From an uncultured bacterium (GTDB lineage: Bacteria > Cyanobacteriota > Vampirovibrionia > Gastranaerophilales > Gastranaerophilaceae): 40,000 nt of DNA. Location: positions 1 to 40,000 of the forward strand of contig CASDVM010000015.1 in the NCBI GenBank assembly GCA_949284415.1, given 5' to 3'. The position numbers and the translations under genes are program-made. The notes under the pieces were generated by a model. It was given only the letters and a program-made list of their open reading frames with translations. It made no database searches and was not told the DNA's origin. Shown here one piece after another: positions 7,868 through 16,035 of the stretch (its first letter is position 1; each line of letters starts with the position of its first letter).

Positions 7868-7875
7868 TCAGCCTG

Positions 7876-8592
7876 TTATTGAGAAGCTTCGGGAGATACT
7901 CCGCCGTCTGCAGGTTGGGGTGATGGAACACTGCCTGAATCTGAAGACTGTTCCTGAGCTTTTGCAACCGCTTCTGCTGCAGCCTGTTCTCTGTCTGCAG
8001 TAGCCTCGTCTTTTTGAGCATACAGCTTTATCTCTACACTGACAAGCAAAATTCGTTTATTTTTGTCATAAGGAGTAATCTCAATTTTTGCAATATCAAG
8101 AAAATGTTCATGTTTATACAACTCTCTTAAAAAACTTGCAAAGCTTGCGTAATTAGCAACCATTTCAGCAGTAATACGGCATACATGATATTTAAAAGGA
8201 ATATTTTTTACAAAATTGTCATCTTTCGGATCATAATCATAATTAACAGAACGGACTTTTATTTTATTGTTTCTCATCAGCTGCAGTATTTCCCCGAATT
8301 CATCAGAAATCGCAGCCTCAGAATCAAGCCCTTCAGTAATTGGTTTAAAGAAAATTTTTGCAACATCTTCCTGCTCTGCTTCTTTACGCAAAGCTTCAGC
8401 TTTTAAATCAGCGAGTTTTCGTTCAGCATCTGCAAGAGAGGCAGACTGAGTTTTATGTTCTTCCTGAATTTGCATAATACGCTGAACTTCGGGCACCGTT
8501 TTAGTAATCATCGCAATTACTGCAATAAGTGCAATAACCAGTATCCCTATAGCTATTTGGAATTTCTTTATATATATGCTGTATTTTTCCAC
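7876..8592 (-). CDS. pilO: PilO-like type IV pilus assembly protein
   Basis: A 238-residue bitopic membrane protein: short cytoplasmic N terminus, one membrane helix at about 12-30, a coiled coil at about 36-75, then a small alpha/beta domain (about 85-195) and a low-complexity Ala/Gln/Ser/Pro tail. This is the layout of PilO, which pairs with PilN to form the inner-membrane alignment subcomplex of type IV pili. The assignment leans on its position directly after the PilM-PilN fusion gene (44-base gap, same strand). GTG is the start, with GGGAGATTAAAA upstream. The unstructured acidic tail is longer than in typical PilO. Confidence 0.72.
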   Translation of the reverse strand: MEKYSIYIKKFQIAIGILVIALIAVIAMITKTVPEVQRIMQIQEEHKTQSASLADAERKLADLKAEALRKEAEQEDVAKIFFKPITEGLDSEAAISDEFGEILQLMRNNKIKVRSVNYDYDPKDDNFVKNIPFKYHVCRITAEMVANYASFASFLRELYKHEHFLDIAKIEITPYDKNKRILLVSVEIKLYAQKDEATADREQAAAEAVAKAQEQSSDSGSVPSPQPADGGVSPEASQ

Positions 8593-8636
8593 TTTTAATC
8601 TCCCGGATGTATTTCTTTCTTGAAATTCTAACCAAC

Positions 8637-10310
8637 TTACTTTTTATCATCCTTTTTATCAGCCTTGCCGTCAGAAGCCTTCTTTAACTTTTCAGCAAAA
8701 GCTTTTTCAATAATATTTATTTCGGAATTAGACATATTTGTAATCTCAAACTCATAATCAGAAGGCTGATTCGGATCAATAGTAACCGCATCATCTACAG
8801 AATCGCTTTTCATCTGAAGTTTATGAAGTCTGAGCTTTGTGCTTATCAAAGAATCTTTCATATTTTTATAGAAAAGATAAACATCTTCTACATTATCAGA
8901 TTCGCCTTTTATATCAAATTTGCCGTCATCCTTTGCTGTAAAATATGTCAACCATACTTTTTTAGGAACAGATTCTCCCAAAGCAGTATATCCCATAAGT
9001 TTTGAACGGTTATTGGACATAACCTTTTTTATTTCTGCATTTACATCAAAGTCATTTTGTTTATTTTGTTCTTCCTGAATTCTTTTTATTTCCGCATTCG
9101 TCTGTTCTAAACGCGAATTAAGCTCATCCAGCTGAGCCTGTTTCTTATTAGCAATCATAGGAATTCCTAAAAAAGCCGCGAGAACAGGAACAACAGCAAT
9201 TGCAGCAATCAAAAGCGACACATTCCTTGCAGCATTAGGAGAAATATCAAATTCCGAAGAACCGAGAACAACATGAATCGGTTCGTTAGGATCTTCTTTT
9301 AAGCCCTCACCGCCGGTTCCTGACACCAGGAAATTAAATTTAACCGGCATTGAGACAGCATTCCCTACTGCAATACCTATTGCTTCCAGAGATATTTTAT
9401 GTGCGGTATCTTCCAGAACTTCCAAACTTACAGGCAGCACATCCTGTTTTTTAAAGCTGTTATTTTCTAAAAAATTAACAATACTGTCTGTTTGAAGACG
9501 TTTTGCAAGCAATTCGGCACTGACCATATCAGTTTCAGAAACAATATACAAATAATTTGCCGGGTAACTCATGAGAGTAATCTGAGCGGAGGCATTAATT
9601 GCATTATAAATTTCATCACCTTCAAAAGATTTAATAGCCAGCGGTTCATCATAATAATCAACAATATTTTTGCCGATAAGAGAACAAATAGAATAACCGC
9701 TAGGAGTTATAAGCATCAAATTCCAAGACACATTATCCTTCATTTGTTCTTCCGCTAAACCGGAAAACGCCATGGCCTTTAATATTGATGTAAGTGAAAT
9801 TTCAACACCAGCAAGCGTTATCCCGAGTTCAGTCAATGCATTTTTGATATCATCAATAACATTTTTCTGCACCGCCGAATAAAAAAGTTTTCTTGAATCG
9901 CCTGCCTGCATGTTATTTGAATCACACCAGCTTACAACAGGTTCATAGCGTTTAAAAATATAAGACTGTTCAACTTCGGATGTCAACGCTTCCTGTACCG
10001 CATCATCTGCAAGCAAAAGAGGTAAATCTTTGCTGCCGAATAAAACCATAGGCAGGTTCAGCACGACACTGCATTTCGGGTTAATTTTCAATTCTTCAAA
10101 AAGCTCCGTCACGGCATTTTTAAACATTTCCATATCCGCAATCTCTCTTAAAGATTCGTTATACTCAAGAGGACGGTACGAATAATTTTTTACCGTATGA
10201 CTCTGTAAATCAAGCTGAATCAGTTCAAGCCCCACACCGGGAGTTACGGAAAGATAAACAGTATCTTTGCTGCCAACACCTAATTGAGATAGAATATTTT
10301 TTAAATCCAT
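8637..10310 (-). CDS. PilM-PilN fusion, type IV pilus assembly
   Basis: A 557-residue protein that appears to fuse two pilus proteins. Residues 1-330 look like a PilM actin-like ATPase-fold domain. A membrane helix spans about 363-387, followed by a coiled coil at 388-425 and a PilN-like periplasmic domain with repeated strands to about 530 and a Lys-rich end. In standard systems PilM (cytoplasm) binds the N terminus of PilN (membrane), so the fusion ties the pair covalently. PilO-like follows immediately. Domain identity is from layout and neighbourhood; individual ATP-binding residues are not clear, so PilM activity may be degenerate. ATG at 10310; a possible promoter lies 45-75 bases upstream. 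Confidence 0.75.
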   Translation of the reverse strand: MDLKNILSQLGVGSKDTVYLSVTPGVGLELIQLDLQSHTVKNYSYRPLEYNESLREIADMEMFKNAVTELFEELKINPKCSVVLNLPMVLFGSKDLPLLLADDAVQEALTSEVEQSYIFKRYEPVVSWCDSNNMQAGDSRKLFYSAVQKNVIDDIKNALTELGITLAGVEISLTSILKAMAFSGLAEEQMKDNVSWNLMLITPSGYSICSLIGKNIVDYYDEPLAIKSFEGDEIYNAINASAQITLMSYPANYLYIVSETDMVSAELLAKRLQTDSIVNFLENNSFKKQDVLPVSLEVLEDTAHKISLEAIGIAVGNAVSMPVKFNFLVSGTGGEGLKEDPNEPIHVVLGSSEFDISPNAARNVSLLIAAIAVVPVLAAFLGIPMIANKKQAQLDELNSRLEQTNAEIKRIQEEQNKQNDFDVNAEIKKVMSNNRSKLMGYTALGESVPKKVWLTYFTAKDDGKFDIKGESDNVEDVYLFYKNMKDSLISTKLRLHKLQMKSDSVDDAVTIDPNQPSDYEFEITNMSNSEINIIEKAFAEKLKKASDGKADKKDDKK

Positions 10311-10354
10311 AATTATTATCTTTTTCTTATACTTATTTACTCACTTACATTTTT

Positions 10355-10384
10355 ATTATACAATATATTTTATAAAGTTTGCAA
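10355..10384 (-). promoter_or_regulatory. Possible promoter of the pilM-pilN/pilO operon
   Basis: On the minus strand TTGCAA (10384-10379), 18 bases, TATAAT (10360-10355). It lies in the 115-base divergent gap with nadA. Confidence 0.4.
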
Positions 10385-10425
10385 ATTTAACATAAATTTA
10401 CACTAAACGGAGGACGAGCTGTAGA

Positions 10426-11346
10426 ATGAATTACATAACCGAAATAAACAGGCTTAAAAAAGAAAAAAACGCTGTTATACTCGCTCATTGCTACCAGAAT
10501 GTTGAAGTTGATGAAGTTGCCGATTATGTCGGGGATTCTCTTTATTTAAGCCGTATGGCGTCAAAAACCGATGCGGATATTATTATATTTGCCGGGGTTT
10601 ATTTTATGGCTCAAACAGCTAAAATACTTAATCCCGCTAAAAAAGTCATTCTGCCTAATCTTAATGCAGGATGTGATATGGCCGATATGATTAATCTCAA
10701 ACAATTAAGAGAATTCAAAAGCAAAAATCCCGAAACTCCTGTCGTATGCTATATAAATTCAACGGCAGAAGTAAAATCAGAATGCGACATCTGCTGCACC
10801 AGCTCAAATGCAGTTCAAATTGTTGACAGTCTGAATGCTGAAAAAGTTTTATTTCTTCCGGATAAAAATCTTGGGAAATGGGTTGAAAAACAGCTAAAAA
10901 ACGTTGAAGTAATAACTTATAACGGTTGTTGTCCGATACATGACAACTATTGCCCCGACAGCATAAAAAAAACAAAAGATAAATATCCGAAAGCTTTAGT
11001 TCTTGCACACCCTGAATGCAGAGCAGAGTTTCTTGATAAAGCTGATTATGTAGGCAGTACAACAGGAATTATGAATTATGTAAAGCAAAGTTCTGAAGAT
11101 GAATTTATTATTGCAACTGAAAGCGGAGTTATTGAAAGACTGCAAAGAGATTACCCGCAAAAGCTTTTCCGCAATATTGACGACAAACCTGCCGTATGCA
11201 AAAGTATGAAACTTATTAATATTCCGGAAATATATTACGCATTAAAAGACGAAACTCCGGAAATACATGTTGATAAAGAAATCGCAGAAAAAGCACTTAA
11301 ATGTATACAAAGAATGCTTGATGTGTCATCAGCAGGAGTAAAATAA
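10426..11346 (+). CDS. nadA: Quinolinate synthase
   Basis: Quinolinate synthase condenses iminoaspartate with dihydroxyacetone phosphate to quinolinate for NAD synthesis. At 306 aa it is the usual size for the compact three-Cys form. The [4Fe-4S] ligands are visible as C83 (AGCDMAD), one of C168/C169 (NGCCPIH) and C258 (AVCKSMK). H21 and Y23 and the YINSTAEVK segment at 109-117 match active-site positions. GGAGG lies about a dozen bases upstream of the ATG. The next gene overlaps by one base (TAATG), so they are coupled. Neither nadB nor nadC is in the window; nadK, further along, acts later in the same cofactor pathway. Confidence 0.96.
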   Translation: MNYITEINRLKKEKNAVILAHCYQNVEVDEVADYVGDSLYLSRMASKTDADIIIFAGVYFMAQTAKILNPAKKVILPNLNAGCDMADMINLKQLREFKSKNPETPVVCYINSTAEVKSECDICCTSSNAVQIVDSLNAEKVLFLPDKNLGKWVEKQLKNVEVITYNGCCPIHDNYCPDSIKKTKDKYPKALVLAHPECRAEFLDKADYVGSTTGIMNYVKQSSEDEFIIATESGVIERLQRDYPQKLFRNIDDKPAVCKSMKLINIPEIYYALKDETPEIHVDKEIAEKALKCIQRMLDVSSAGVK

Positions 11347-12083
11347 TGCAGGAAAATATAATTTTCGGAAAAAATTCAGTTTTAGAAGCTCTAATCTCCG
11401 GCAACAGAGAAATAAATAAAATACTTATTTCAAAAAATATCCATAGTGATGCCAAATTAAATAAAATTAAGGAGCTTGCGAAAGAAAACGGAATTGTCTT
11501 CCAATTTGTGGCAAAAGAAAAATTCCTGCCGTACGCTGAATTCAATCATCAAGGAGTAATTGCCCAAATTTCTCCTATAAAATATATGGATCTGGATGAA
11601 TTTTTAGAAGAAAAGCATAAAAATTCATCACTTGTAATCCTTGACGGGGTAGAAGATTCGCACAATCTCGGAGCAATAATCAGAACCTGTGTCTGCGCAG
11701 GAGTATCGGGCATAATTATCCCCTCAAGACGAAATGTACAGGTTAATGCTACAGTTGAAAAAACAAGTGCGGGCGCAATTAATCATATCCCTATTATAAA
11801 AGTAAACAGTCTTGTGAATGCGGTTCAAAAATTAAAAAATTCCGACTGGTGGGTAGTTGCAGCAGACGCAAATGCAAAAGATAATTATTTTGATGTTGAC
11901 TATAAAAATATGAATTTTGCACTCATTATGGGCGCCGAACACGCAGGAGTGTCAAAATCACTTCTCAAAGCATCGGACTTTATAGTAAAAATTCCTATGC
12001 TGAAAGAATTTAATTCTTTGAATGTTTCAAATGCCTTGAGTGCAATCATTTTTGAAACTGTTAGACAAAAGTTGAAAAATTAA
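11346..12083 (+). CDS. rlmB: SpoU/TrmH-family RNA 2'-O-methyltransferase (RlmB-like)
   Basis: A 245-residue SPOUT methyltransferase. A short N-terminal substrate-binding domain (about 1-80, starting with the FGKNSVLEAL strand typical of RlmB/TrmH family group 3) precedes the knotted catalytic domain. Motif 1 is DGVEDSHNLGAIIRTC with the catalytic Arg, motif 2 IMGAEHAGVS and motif 3 KIPMLKEFNSLNVSNALS. The family 2'-O-methylates 23S rRNA (G2251 in E. coli RlmB) or tRNA using SAM; the exact target cannot be told from sequence alone. The ATG overlaps the nadA stop. Confidence 0.9.
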   Translation: MQENIIFGKNSVLEALISGNREINKILISKNIHSDAKLNKIKELAKENGIVFQFVAKEKFLPYAEFNHQGVIAQISPIKYMDLDEFLEEKHKNSSLVILDGVEDSHNLGAIIRTCVCAGVSGIIIPSRRNVQVNATVEKTSAGAINHIPIIKVNSLVNAVQKLKNSDWWVVAADANAKDNYFDVDYKNMNFALIMGAEHAGVSKSLLKASDFIVKIPMLKEFNSLNVSNALSAIIFETVRQKLKN

Positions 12084-12152
12084 TTATAATAGATTTGTAA
12101 AAGTCTGAATAAAAATTATCAGACGGCTACATTCGCATTACAGGAGAGAGAG

Positions 12153-13154
12153 ATGAAAAAAGAACTAGAAAAATACGGCATATTAACAGATGATATTTCT
12201 GATGAAGATGTAAATTTTCATGAGCTTGAAATTCCCGAAGATGACGAAGACGTTCTGGAATCAGTCGAAGATCCTAAAGTTCAAGAAAATCTCTCAACAG
12301 TAAACTCTGATGACGGAGTAAGAATTTACCTCCAGCAGATAGGCAAAATTCCTCTTCTGTCTGCGGAACAGGAACATGAACTCGCGAAAAAAATATTTGA
12401 AGATCATGACGATTTTTCCAAAAACCTTCTTGTAAACGCGAATTTAAGACTTGTGGTAAGCATTGCAAAAAAGTACATAGGCAGAGGACTTTCATTTCTT
12501 GACTTAATTCAGGAAGGAAATATGGGTTTGATGAAAGCTGCCGGCAGATTTGATTACACAAAGGGCTATAAATTTTCAACTTATGCAACATGGTGGATAC
12601 AACAGTCCATAAGCCGAGCAATTGCCGATAAGGCAAGGATTATAAGACTTCCGATACACATGATAGAATCTCTCGGGAAAATCCGCCGTGCAACAATTGA
12701 TTTAACAACAGAATTAGGTCATACACCTACCAAACAGGAAATAGCTTACCGCCTCGGAGTTCCTGTAAATAAACTTACTCAGATAATAAAATCTGCACAA
12801 TCCACAATAAGTATGGAAACTCCTGCAAATTCATCCGAAGATTCTTCTAAAATTGCGGATTTCATAGTTGATGAAGCATCAATTACACCTGACAGCAGAG
12901 TTTCTCAGGAAAACTTGTTCGATGACATAAGAAAAATGCTAAACCAATTAAGCCCGAAAGAACGGGACGTTTTAATTTTACGTTACGGGCTTGACAGCAA
13001 CGGAACAAAAAAAACGCTTGATGAAATAGGCTCACAATACGGTGTCTCAAGAGAACGTATCAGGCAAATCGAAAACAGAGCCATTGCAAAACTAAAAAAA
13101 CTCTGCAAAAATAAAAAACTTGCAGTCGGTTTGAAAAACTATTTTGGAGAATAA
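12153..13154 (+). CDS. rpoD: Primary sigma-70 family RNA polymerase sigma factor
   Basis: A 333-residue sigma factor of the RpoD/SigA group. After an acidic N terminus of about 45 residues come region 1.2 ([18 protein letters not shown]), regions 2.1-2.4 ([47 protein letters not shown]), region 3 and region 4.2 ([20 protein letters not shown]). All core-binding and -10/-35 recognition regions are present; a long region 1.1 is absent. It should read the TTGACA/TATAAT promoters seen throughout this window. The ATG has AGGAGAGAGAG directly upstream and a strong terminator follows. An alternative group 2 sigma factor cannot be excluded, but the full-length conserved region 2 favours the housekeeping role. 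Confidence 0.93.
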   Translation: MKKELEKYGILTDDISDEDVNFHELEIPEDDEDVLESVEDPKVQENLSTVNSDDGVRIYLQQIGKIPLLSAEQEHELAKKIFEDHDDFSKNLLVNANLRLVVSIAKKYIGRGLSFLDLIQEGNMGLMKAAGRFDYTKGYKFSTYATWWIQQSISRAIADKARIIRLPIHMIESLGKIRRATIDLTTELGHTPTKQEIAYRLGVPVNKLTQIIKSAQSTISMETPANSSEDSSKIADFIVDEASITPDSRVSQENLFDDIRKMLNQLSPKERDVLILRYGLDSNGTKKTLDEIGSQYGVSRERIRQIENRAIAKLKKLCKNKKLAVGLKNYFGE

Positions 13155-13183
13155 AAAGGAGATTTTTTAAATCTCCTTTTTGT
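13155..13183 (+). terminator. Terminator after the sigma factor gene
   Basis: AAAAAGGAGATTT/AAATCTCCTTTTT hairpin with T tract. Symmetric A and T runs let it act on both strands; the decayed prepilin gene reads into it from the other side. Confidence 0.85.
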
Positions 13184-13747
13184 TTAAGTCAGACACTTCC
13201 AGTATGTCTTGGAATTGTCATCAGGACAAAGATTTTTGACAGCATAAGGAGTACAGCCAAACCCGTTTGGTATATGAGTAATTTTACGAAGTGAATAAGA
13301 GAATAGGTTAATAAGTGCGTTTCGGGGAATTAGCGTCATGCTGAACGTCAGATTGACCTCTGTGTTTCAGAATCTTATGAGATCCCCAAACAAGTTCGGG
13401 ATGACTATTGCTTACTCCCTCTCCTATGGGAATGTTAATTTTTCATTGCAAAACCCCTCTTCGAAATCAAAGATTTCGGTCCTCCCGCAAGGGGAGGACA
13501 CTCATTATCAAATTCTATCAATGAAATGTTAACAATACCCAAAGGTAGAGGGAAACAATATACCGGCCTGGTGATTGAATATTAAGACCTGTTACCGCGC
13601 ACATGATGCGCGATCTTTTTATGATAAATTTCAGATTGCGCAATAAATGCGCAATGACATTAATGTAAAAAACCTGACTTCCTGACTTCTTGTCCTCTGC
13701 TAACTGAGAGTGCCCCCCCCCCGATTAATACTTCTTAACAATCCCAT
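13184..13747 (-). pseudogene. Decayed prepilin-like locus B0
   Basis: A minus-strand remnant of a B-type prepilin locus. It keeps the start region: ATG at 13747, GGAGGG six bases before it, and ten G (plus-strand C at 13713-13722). With one extra G the ATG reads about 75 codons of leader similar to locus B1 (MGLLRSINRGGG against MRDLLRSINRGGG, later AHLLRN against EHLLRN) before a stop. The middle holds palindromic repeats at about 13381-13405 and 13480-13498, and no A|FTLAEV signal is found. A C-terminal fragment ends at TAA 13184-13186 and reads IPNGFGCTPYAVKNLCPDD and on to a W-K-C tail, like the end of a pilin-like domain. The gene has lost its hydrophobic N terminus and most of its body. 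Confidence 0.75.
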
Positions 13748-13778
13748 ACTGCTCCCTCCATTTCGGAATACCTTTTTT

Positions 13779-13807
13779 ATTATAACAAAATAAAGCGGAC
13801 TTTTCAA
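13779..13807 (-). promoter_or_regulatory. Promoter of decayed prepilin locus B0
   Basis: Minus strand TTGAAA (13807-13802), 17 bases, TATAAT (13784-13779). The same hexamers and spacing precede intact locus B1. The -35 sits in the loop of the S1-gene terminator. Confidence 0.65.
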
Positions 13808-13818
13808 GCCCGCTTTAC
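13791..13818 (-). terminator. Terminator of the S1 protein gene
   Basis: Minus strand AAAGCGGGCTTGAAAAGTCCGCTTT forms a stem with one offset base, followed by ATTTTGTT. It overlaps the promoter of the decayed prepilin locus. Confidence 0.7.
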
Positions 13819-13833
13819 TTATAAAATCCAATG

Positions 13834-14910
13834 CTATTCAGCGTCTTTGTTAATATCTTTAATACTCAATGCAATTCTGTGTTCCTGCGGTGTGAATTTC
13901 TTAATTAAAACTTCTACACTGTCGCCGACTTTGAACGCATTAAAAGGATTAACATTTTCCTCTGCCATTTCAGAAACAGGCAATAATGCCTCAACTCCCG
14001 GGAAAATATTAATAAATGCACCGAAACCGGTTACCTTGTTAACAGTACCTGTTATAATCTGGCCTTCTTCAAACTGCCCTTCAATTTGCTGCCATGGATC
14101 TTCACCCATTCTCTTTAAAGACAGAGAAATTCTCTTTAATTCGTTATCAATTTTGATAATTTTAACTTCTATTGTTTCGCCAAGAGAAATAACATCAGAA
14201 GGGTGTTTAATTCTTGACCATGAAATTTCGGAAATCGGAAGAAGTCCGTCAATACCGTTGATGTCAACAAATGCACCAAAATCAGCAATTCTTACGACTT
14301 CACCTTTTACAATCTGGTCTTCTTCAAGTTCAGAAAGAATATTATCAACAACCTGATCTCTCTGTTCTGCGACAGCCTGTCTTTGCGACAAGATTAATTT
14401 GTTCTTTTTCGGATCAGCTTCCAGAACTTTAACTTCGATTTTTGTATCAATCAAACCGTCAAAAGGTGTACCTGTCCTCAATTGAGAAGAAGGAATAAAG
14501 CCTTTTAAATCTGCAACGTCAACCAGCACGCCGCCTTTAACGATAGAAACAACTTTCGCAAGTATAGTATCTCCTTGAACTTTTGCATCATTAAGCTGAG
14601 CCCATGCCTGAGCATTAGCGAGTCTTTTAAGAGAAAGAACCATACCTTCTTCATCGTTTTCTTCTTTTAATACATAAAATTCTCTTTCATCGCCGACTTC
14701 AAGATTGTCTGCACCTTCCGAAGATGAAATCTCTTTTGATGGTAAGAAAGCTTCTGTTTTAGCCCCTTTAACACTGATTAAATATCCTTCGCTTTCTTTT
14801 TTCATAACCGTACCTTCTACAATGTCGGCTACTGAATAAGATTTTGAAAAAGATTCTTCCAACAATCTTTCAAATTCGTCTAAGTTTGTTTTTTCTAATG
14901 TTGCTGTCAT
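13834..14910 (-). CDS. rpsA: S1 RNA-binding domain protein, ribosomal protein S1 type
   Basis: A protein of 358 aa with four S1/OB-fold RNA-binding repeats at roughly 30-100, 120-180, 200-268 and 285-352. Repeats three and four are the best conserved (VKGEVVRIADFGAFVDI, ITGTVNKVTGFGAFINI, each followed by LLPISEIS or LLPVSEMA). This is the short four-domain S1 type of Gram-positive and cyanobacterial relatives. S1 helps mRNA bind the 30S subunit. ATG at 14910 (MTATLEK) is chosen over the upstream in-frame ATG at 14946, because GAAAGGA lies about 12 bases before it. A terminator follows at 13791-13818. Confidence 0.9.
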   Translation of the reverse strand: MTATLEKTNLDEFERLLEESFSKSYSVADIVEGTVMKKESEGYLISVKGAKTEAFLPSKEISSSEGADNLEVGDEREFYVLKEENDEEGMVLSLKRLANAQAWAQLNDAKVQGDTILAKVVSIVKGGVLVDVADLKGFIPSSQLRTGTPFDGLIDTKIEVKVLEADPKKNKLILSQRQAVAEQRDQVVDNILSELEEDQIVKGEVVRIADFGAFVDINGIDGLLPISEISWSRIKHPSDVISLGETIEVKIIKIDNELKRISLSLKRMGEDPWQQIEGQFEEGQIITGTVNKVTGFGAFINIFPGVEALLPVSEMAEENVNPFNAFKVGDSVEVLIKKFTPQEHRIALSIKDINKDAE

Positions 14911-14958
14911 TTTTTTATTTTTCCTTTCTATAAAATCGTAATTCAATTTTAATTAACA

Positions 14959-14983
14959 GATTCCGAACCAAGTTCAGAATGAC
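14959..14983. repeat. Dispersed palindrome overlapping the ispH 3' end
   Basis: An imperfect palindrome of the GATTCCGAA...TTCAGAATGAC type. Relatives lie at 15897-15921 and 13381-13405. This copy supplies the last two sense codons and the TGA stop of ispH. Confidence 0.65.
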
Positions 14984-15852
14984 TTTAAGACATTTATAAC
15001 TTTTTCAATAATATCCTGCGGGGTTGAAGCTCCTGCAGTAACCGCAATTTTTTGCGCATTGTTAATGAAATCTTTGTATAAATCCAATTCTTCTGCATTT
15101 TCAATATGAATTGTCTTTGTAATATCTTTTAAAATTTCCGCCAAATGCGTTGTATTAGCACTTTTTTTAGAACCTGTAACAATAACCAAATCACTTTCAT
15201 CTGCAAGCTCATGAGCTTCTTTTTGACGCATGGCAGTGCTTTGGCAAATCGTATTTGCAATATGTATTTCCTTTGCAACAGATGTTAAATATTCAACAAT
15301 TGAATTTAAAGTCGCCAATCTTTGAGTTGTTTGAACAACAACCCCCACACGTTTATGGGATTTTATGCGATCTTCAAAACTTTTAAGCTGTTCAACGGAT
15401 GCCGCAACCACAACATTTTCACTCCACAATTCTGCATTCGCTCTTATTGCAATAACTTCCGGATGCTCTGATTTACCTACTATTACAAGAAAATATCCTT
15501 CTTTTGCAAGTTCAACTGCTTTCTGCTGCACTTTTTTAACGTCAGGACAGGTCAAATCGACAGGTTCAAATCCCGCCTGCTTAATTTTTTCAATAACCTG
15601 CGGGCTTTCGCCATGACTTCTTATAACACAGATACCGTCTCCATGTTCAGGAATTTCTGTTAAAGTTTTTATCCCGAGTTTTTCAAGTTCATGAATTACA
15701 TGGGTGTTATGAATAAGTTCCCCCAAAACAAAAACATTTTTATCAGGGTTTTCAGCCTTTAACTTTTTAACGGTTTCTACAGCTCTTTTCACGCCGTAAC
15801 AAAAACCGGCATATCTGGCTAATTTAATTTCTTTTGCTATTTTTTCGGGCAA
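14974..15852 (-). CDS. ispH: 4-hydroxy-3-methylbut-2-enyl diphosphate reductase
   Basis: IspH (LytB), 292 aa, the last step of the MEP isoprenoid pathway, reducing HMBPP to IPP and DMAPP with a [4Fe-4S] cluster. The three cluster Cys are C18 (GFCYGVKRA), C102 (DLTCPDV) and C203 (NTICQST). Substrate-binding H48 (GELIHN), H80 (RSHGE) and H130 with E132 (SEHPE) are present, as is VTAGASTP near the end. The start is TTG at 15852, needed to keep the first strand; no good ATG precedes the first Cys. The stop codon and last two residues are encoded by a dispersed palindrome, so the extreme C terminus is probably not ancestral. Confidence 0.96.
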   Translation of the reverse strand: MPEKIAKEIKLARYAGFCYGVKRAVETVKKLKAENPDKNVFVLGELIHNTHVIHELEKLGIKTLTEIPEHGDGICVIRSHGESPQVIEKIKQAGFEPVDLTCPDVKKVQQKAVELAKEGYFLVIVGKSEHPEVIAIRANAELWSENVVVAASVEQLKSFEDRIKSHKRVGVVVQTTQRLATLNSIVEYLTSVAKEIHIANTICQSTAMRQKEAHELADESDLVIVTGSKKSANTTHLAEILKDITKTIHIENAEELDLYKDFINNAQKIAVTAGASTPQDIIEKVINVLKSF

Positions 15853-15896
15853 TTTAAAATTGTCTTCTTTCTATGGAACTTGCGATATATTATTGA

Positions 15897-15921
15897 GATT
15901 CCGAAACAAATTCAAAATGAC
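15897..15921. repeat. Dispersed palindrome upstream of ispH
   Basis: GATTCCGAAACAAATTCAAA with ATGAC at the end, a relative of the repeat at the other end of ispH. The gene is therefore bracketed by two copies in the same orientation. Confidence 0.6.
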
Positions 15922-15981
15922 AAAAAAACAAAATCGCTGTAAGAATATTAAAATATAAAAAAGACAAAAAATCAAGAACAA

Positions 15982-16007
15982 AAAAGCCTCTTTAAAAGAG
16001 GCTTTTC
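15982..16007 (-). terminator. Terminator of the large 16-18.8 kb gene
   Basis: AAAAGCCTCTTT/AAAGAGGCTTTT hairpin with a U tract on the minus strand; T-rich on both sides, so probably bidirectional. Confidence 0.8.
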
Positions 16008-16035
16008 GTTTTTCACAAACTACAATTTCAACCTT

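Noticed and set aside
13381-13498. Clustered palindromes considered as a CRISPR array
   Set aside because: The units differ in sequence and spacing and there are no regular spacers or cas genes.
13338-13532. A 64-codon plus-strand frame in the decayed prepilin region
   Set aside because: It consists of palindromic repeat sequence and lies opposite the minus-strand remnant; no ribosome site.
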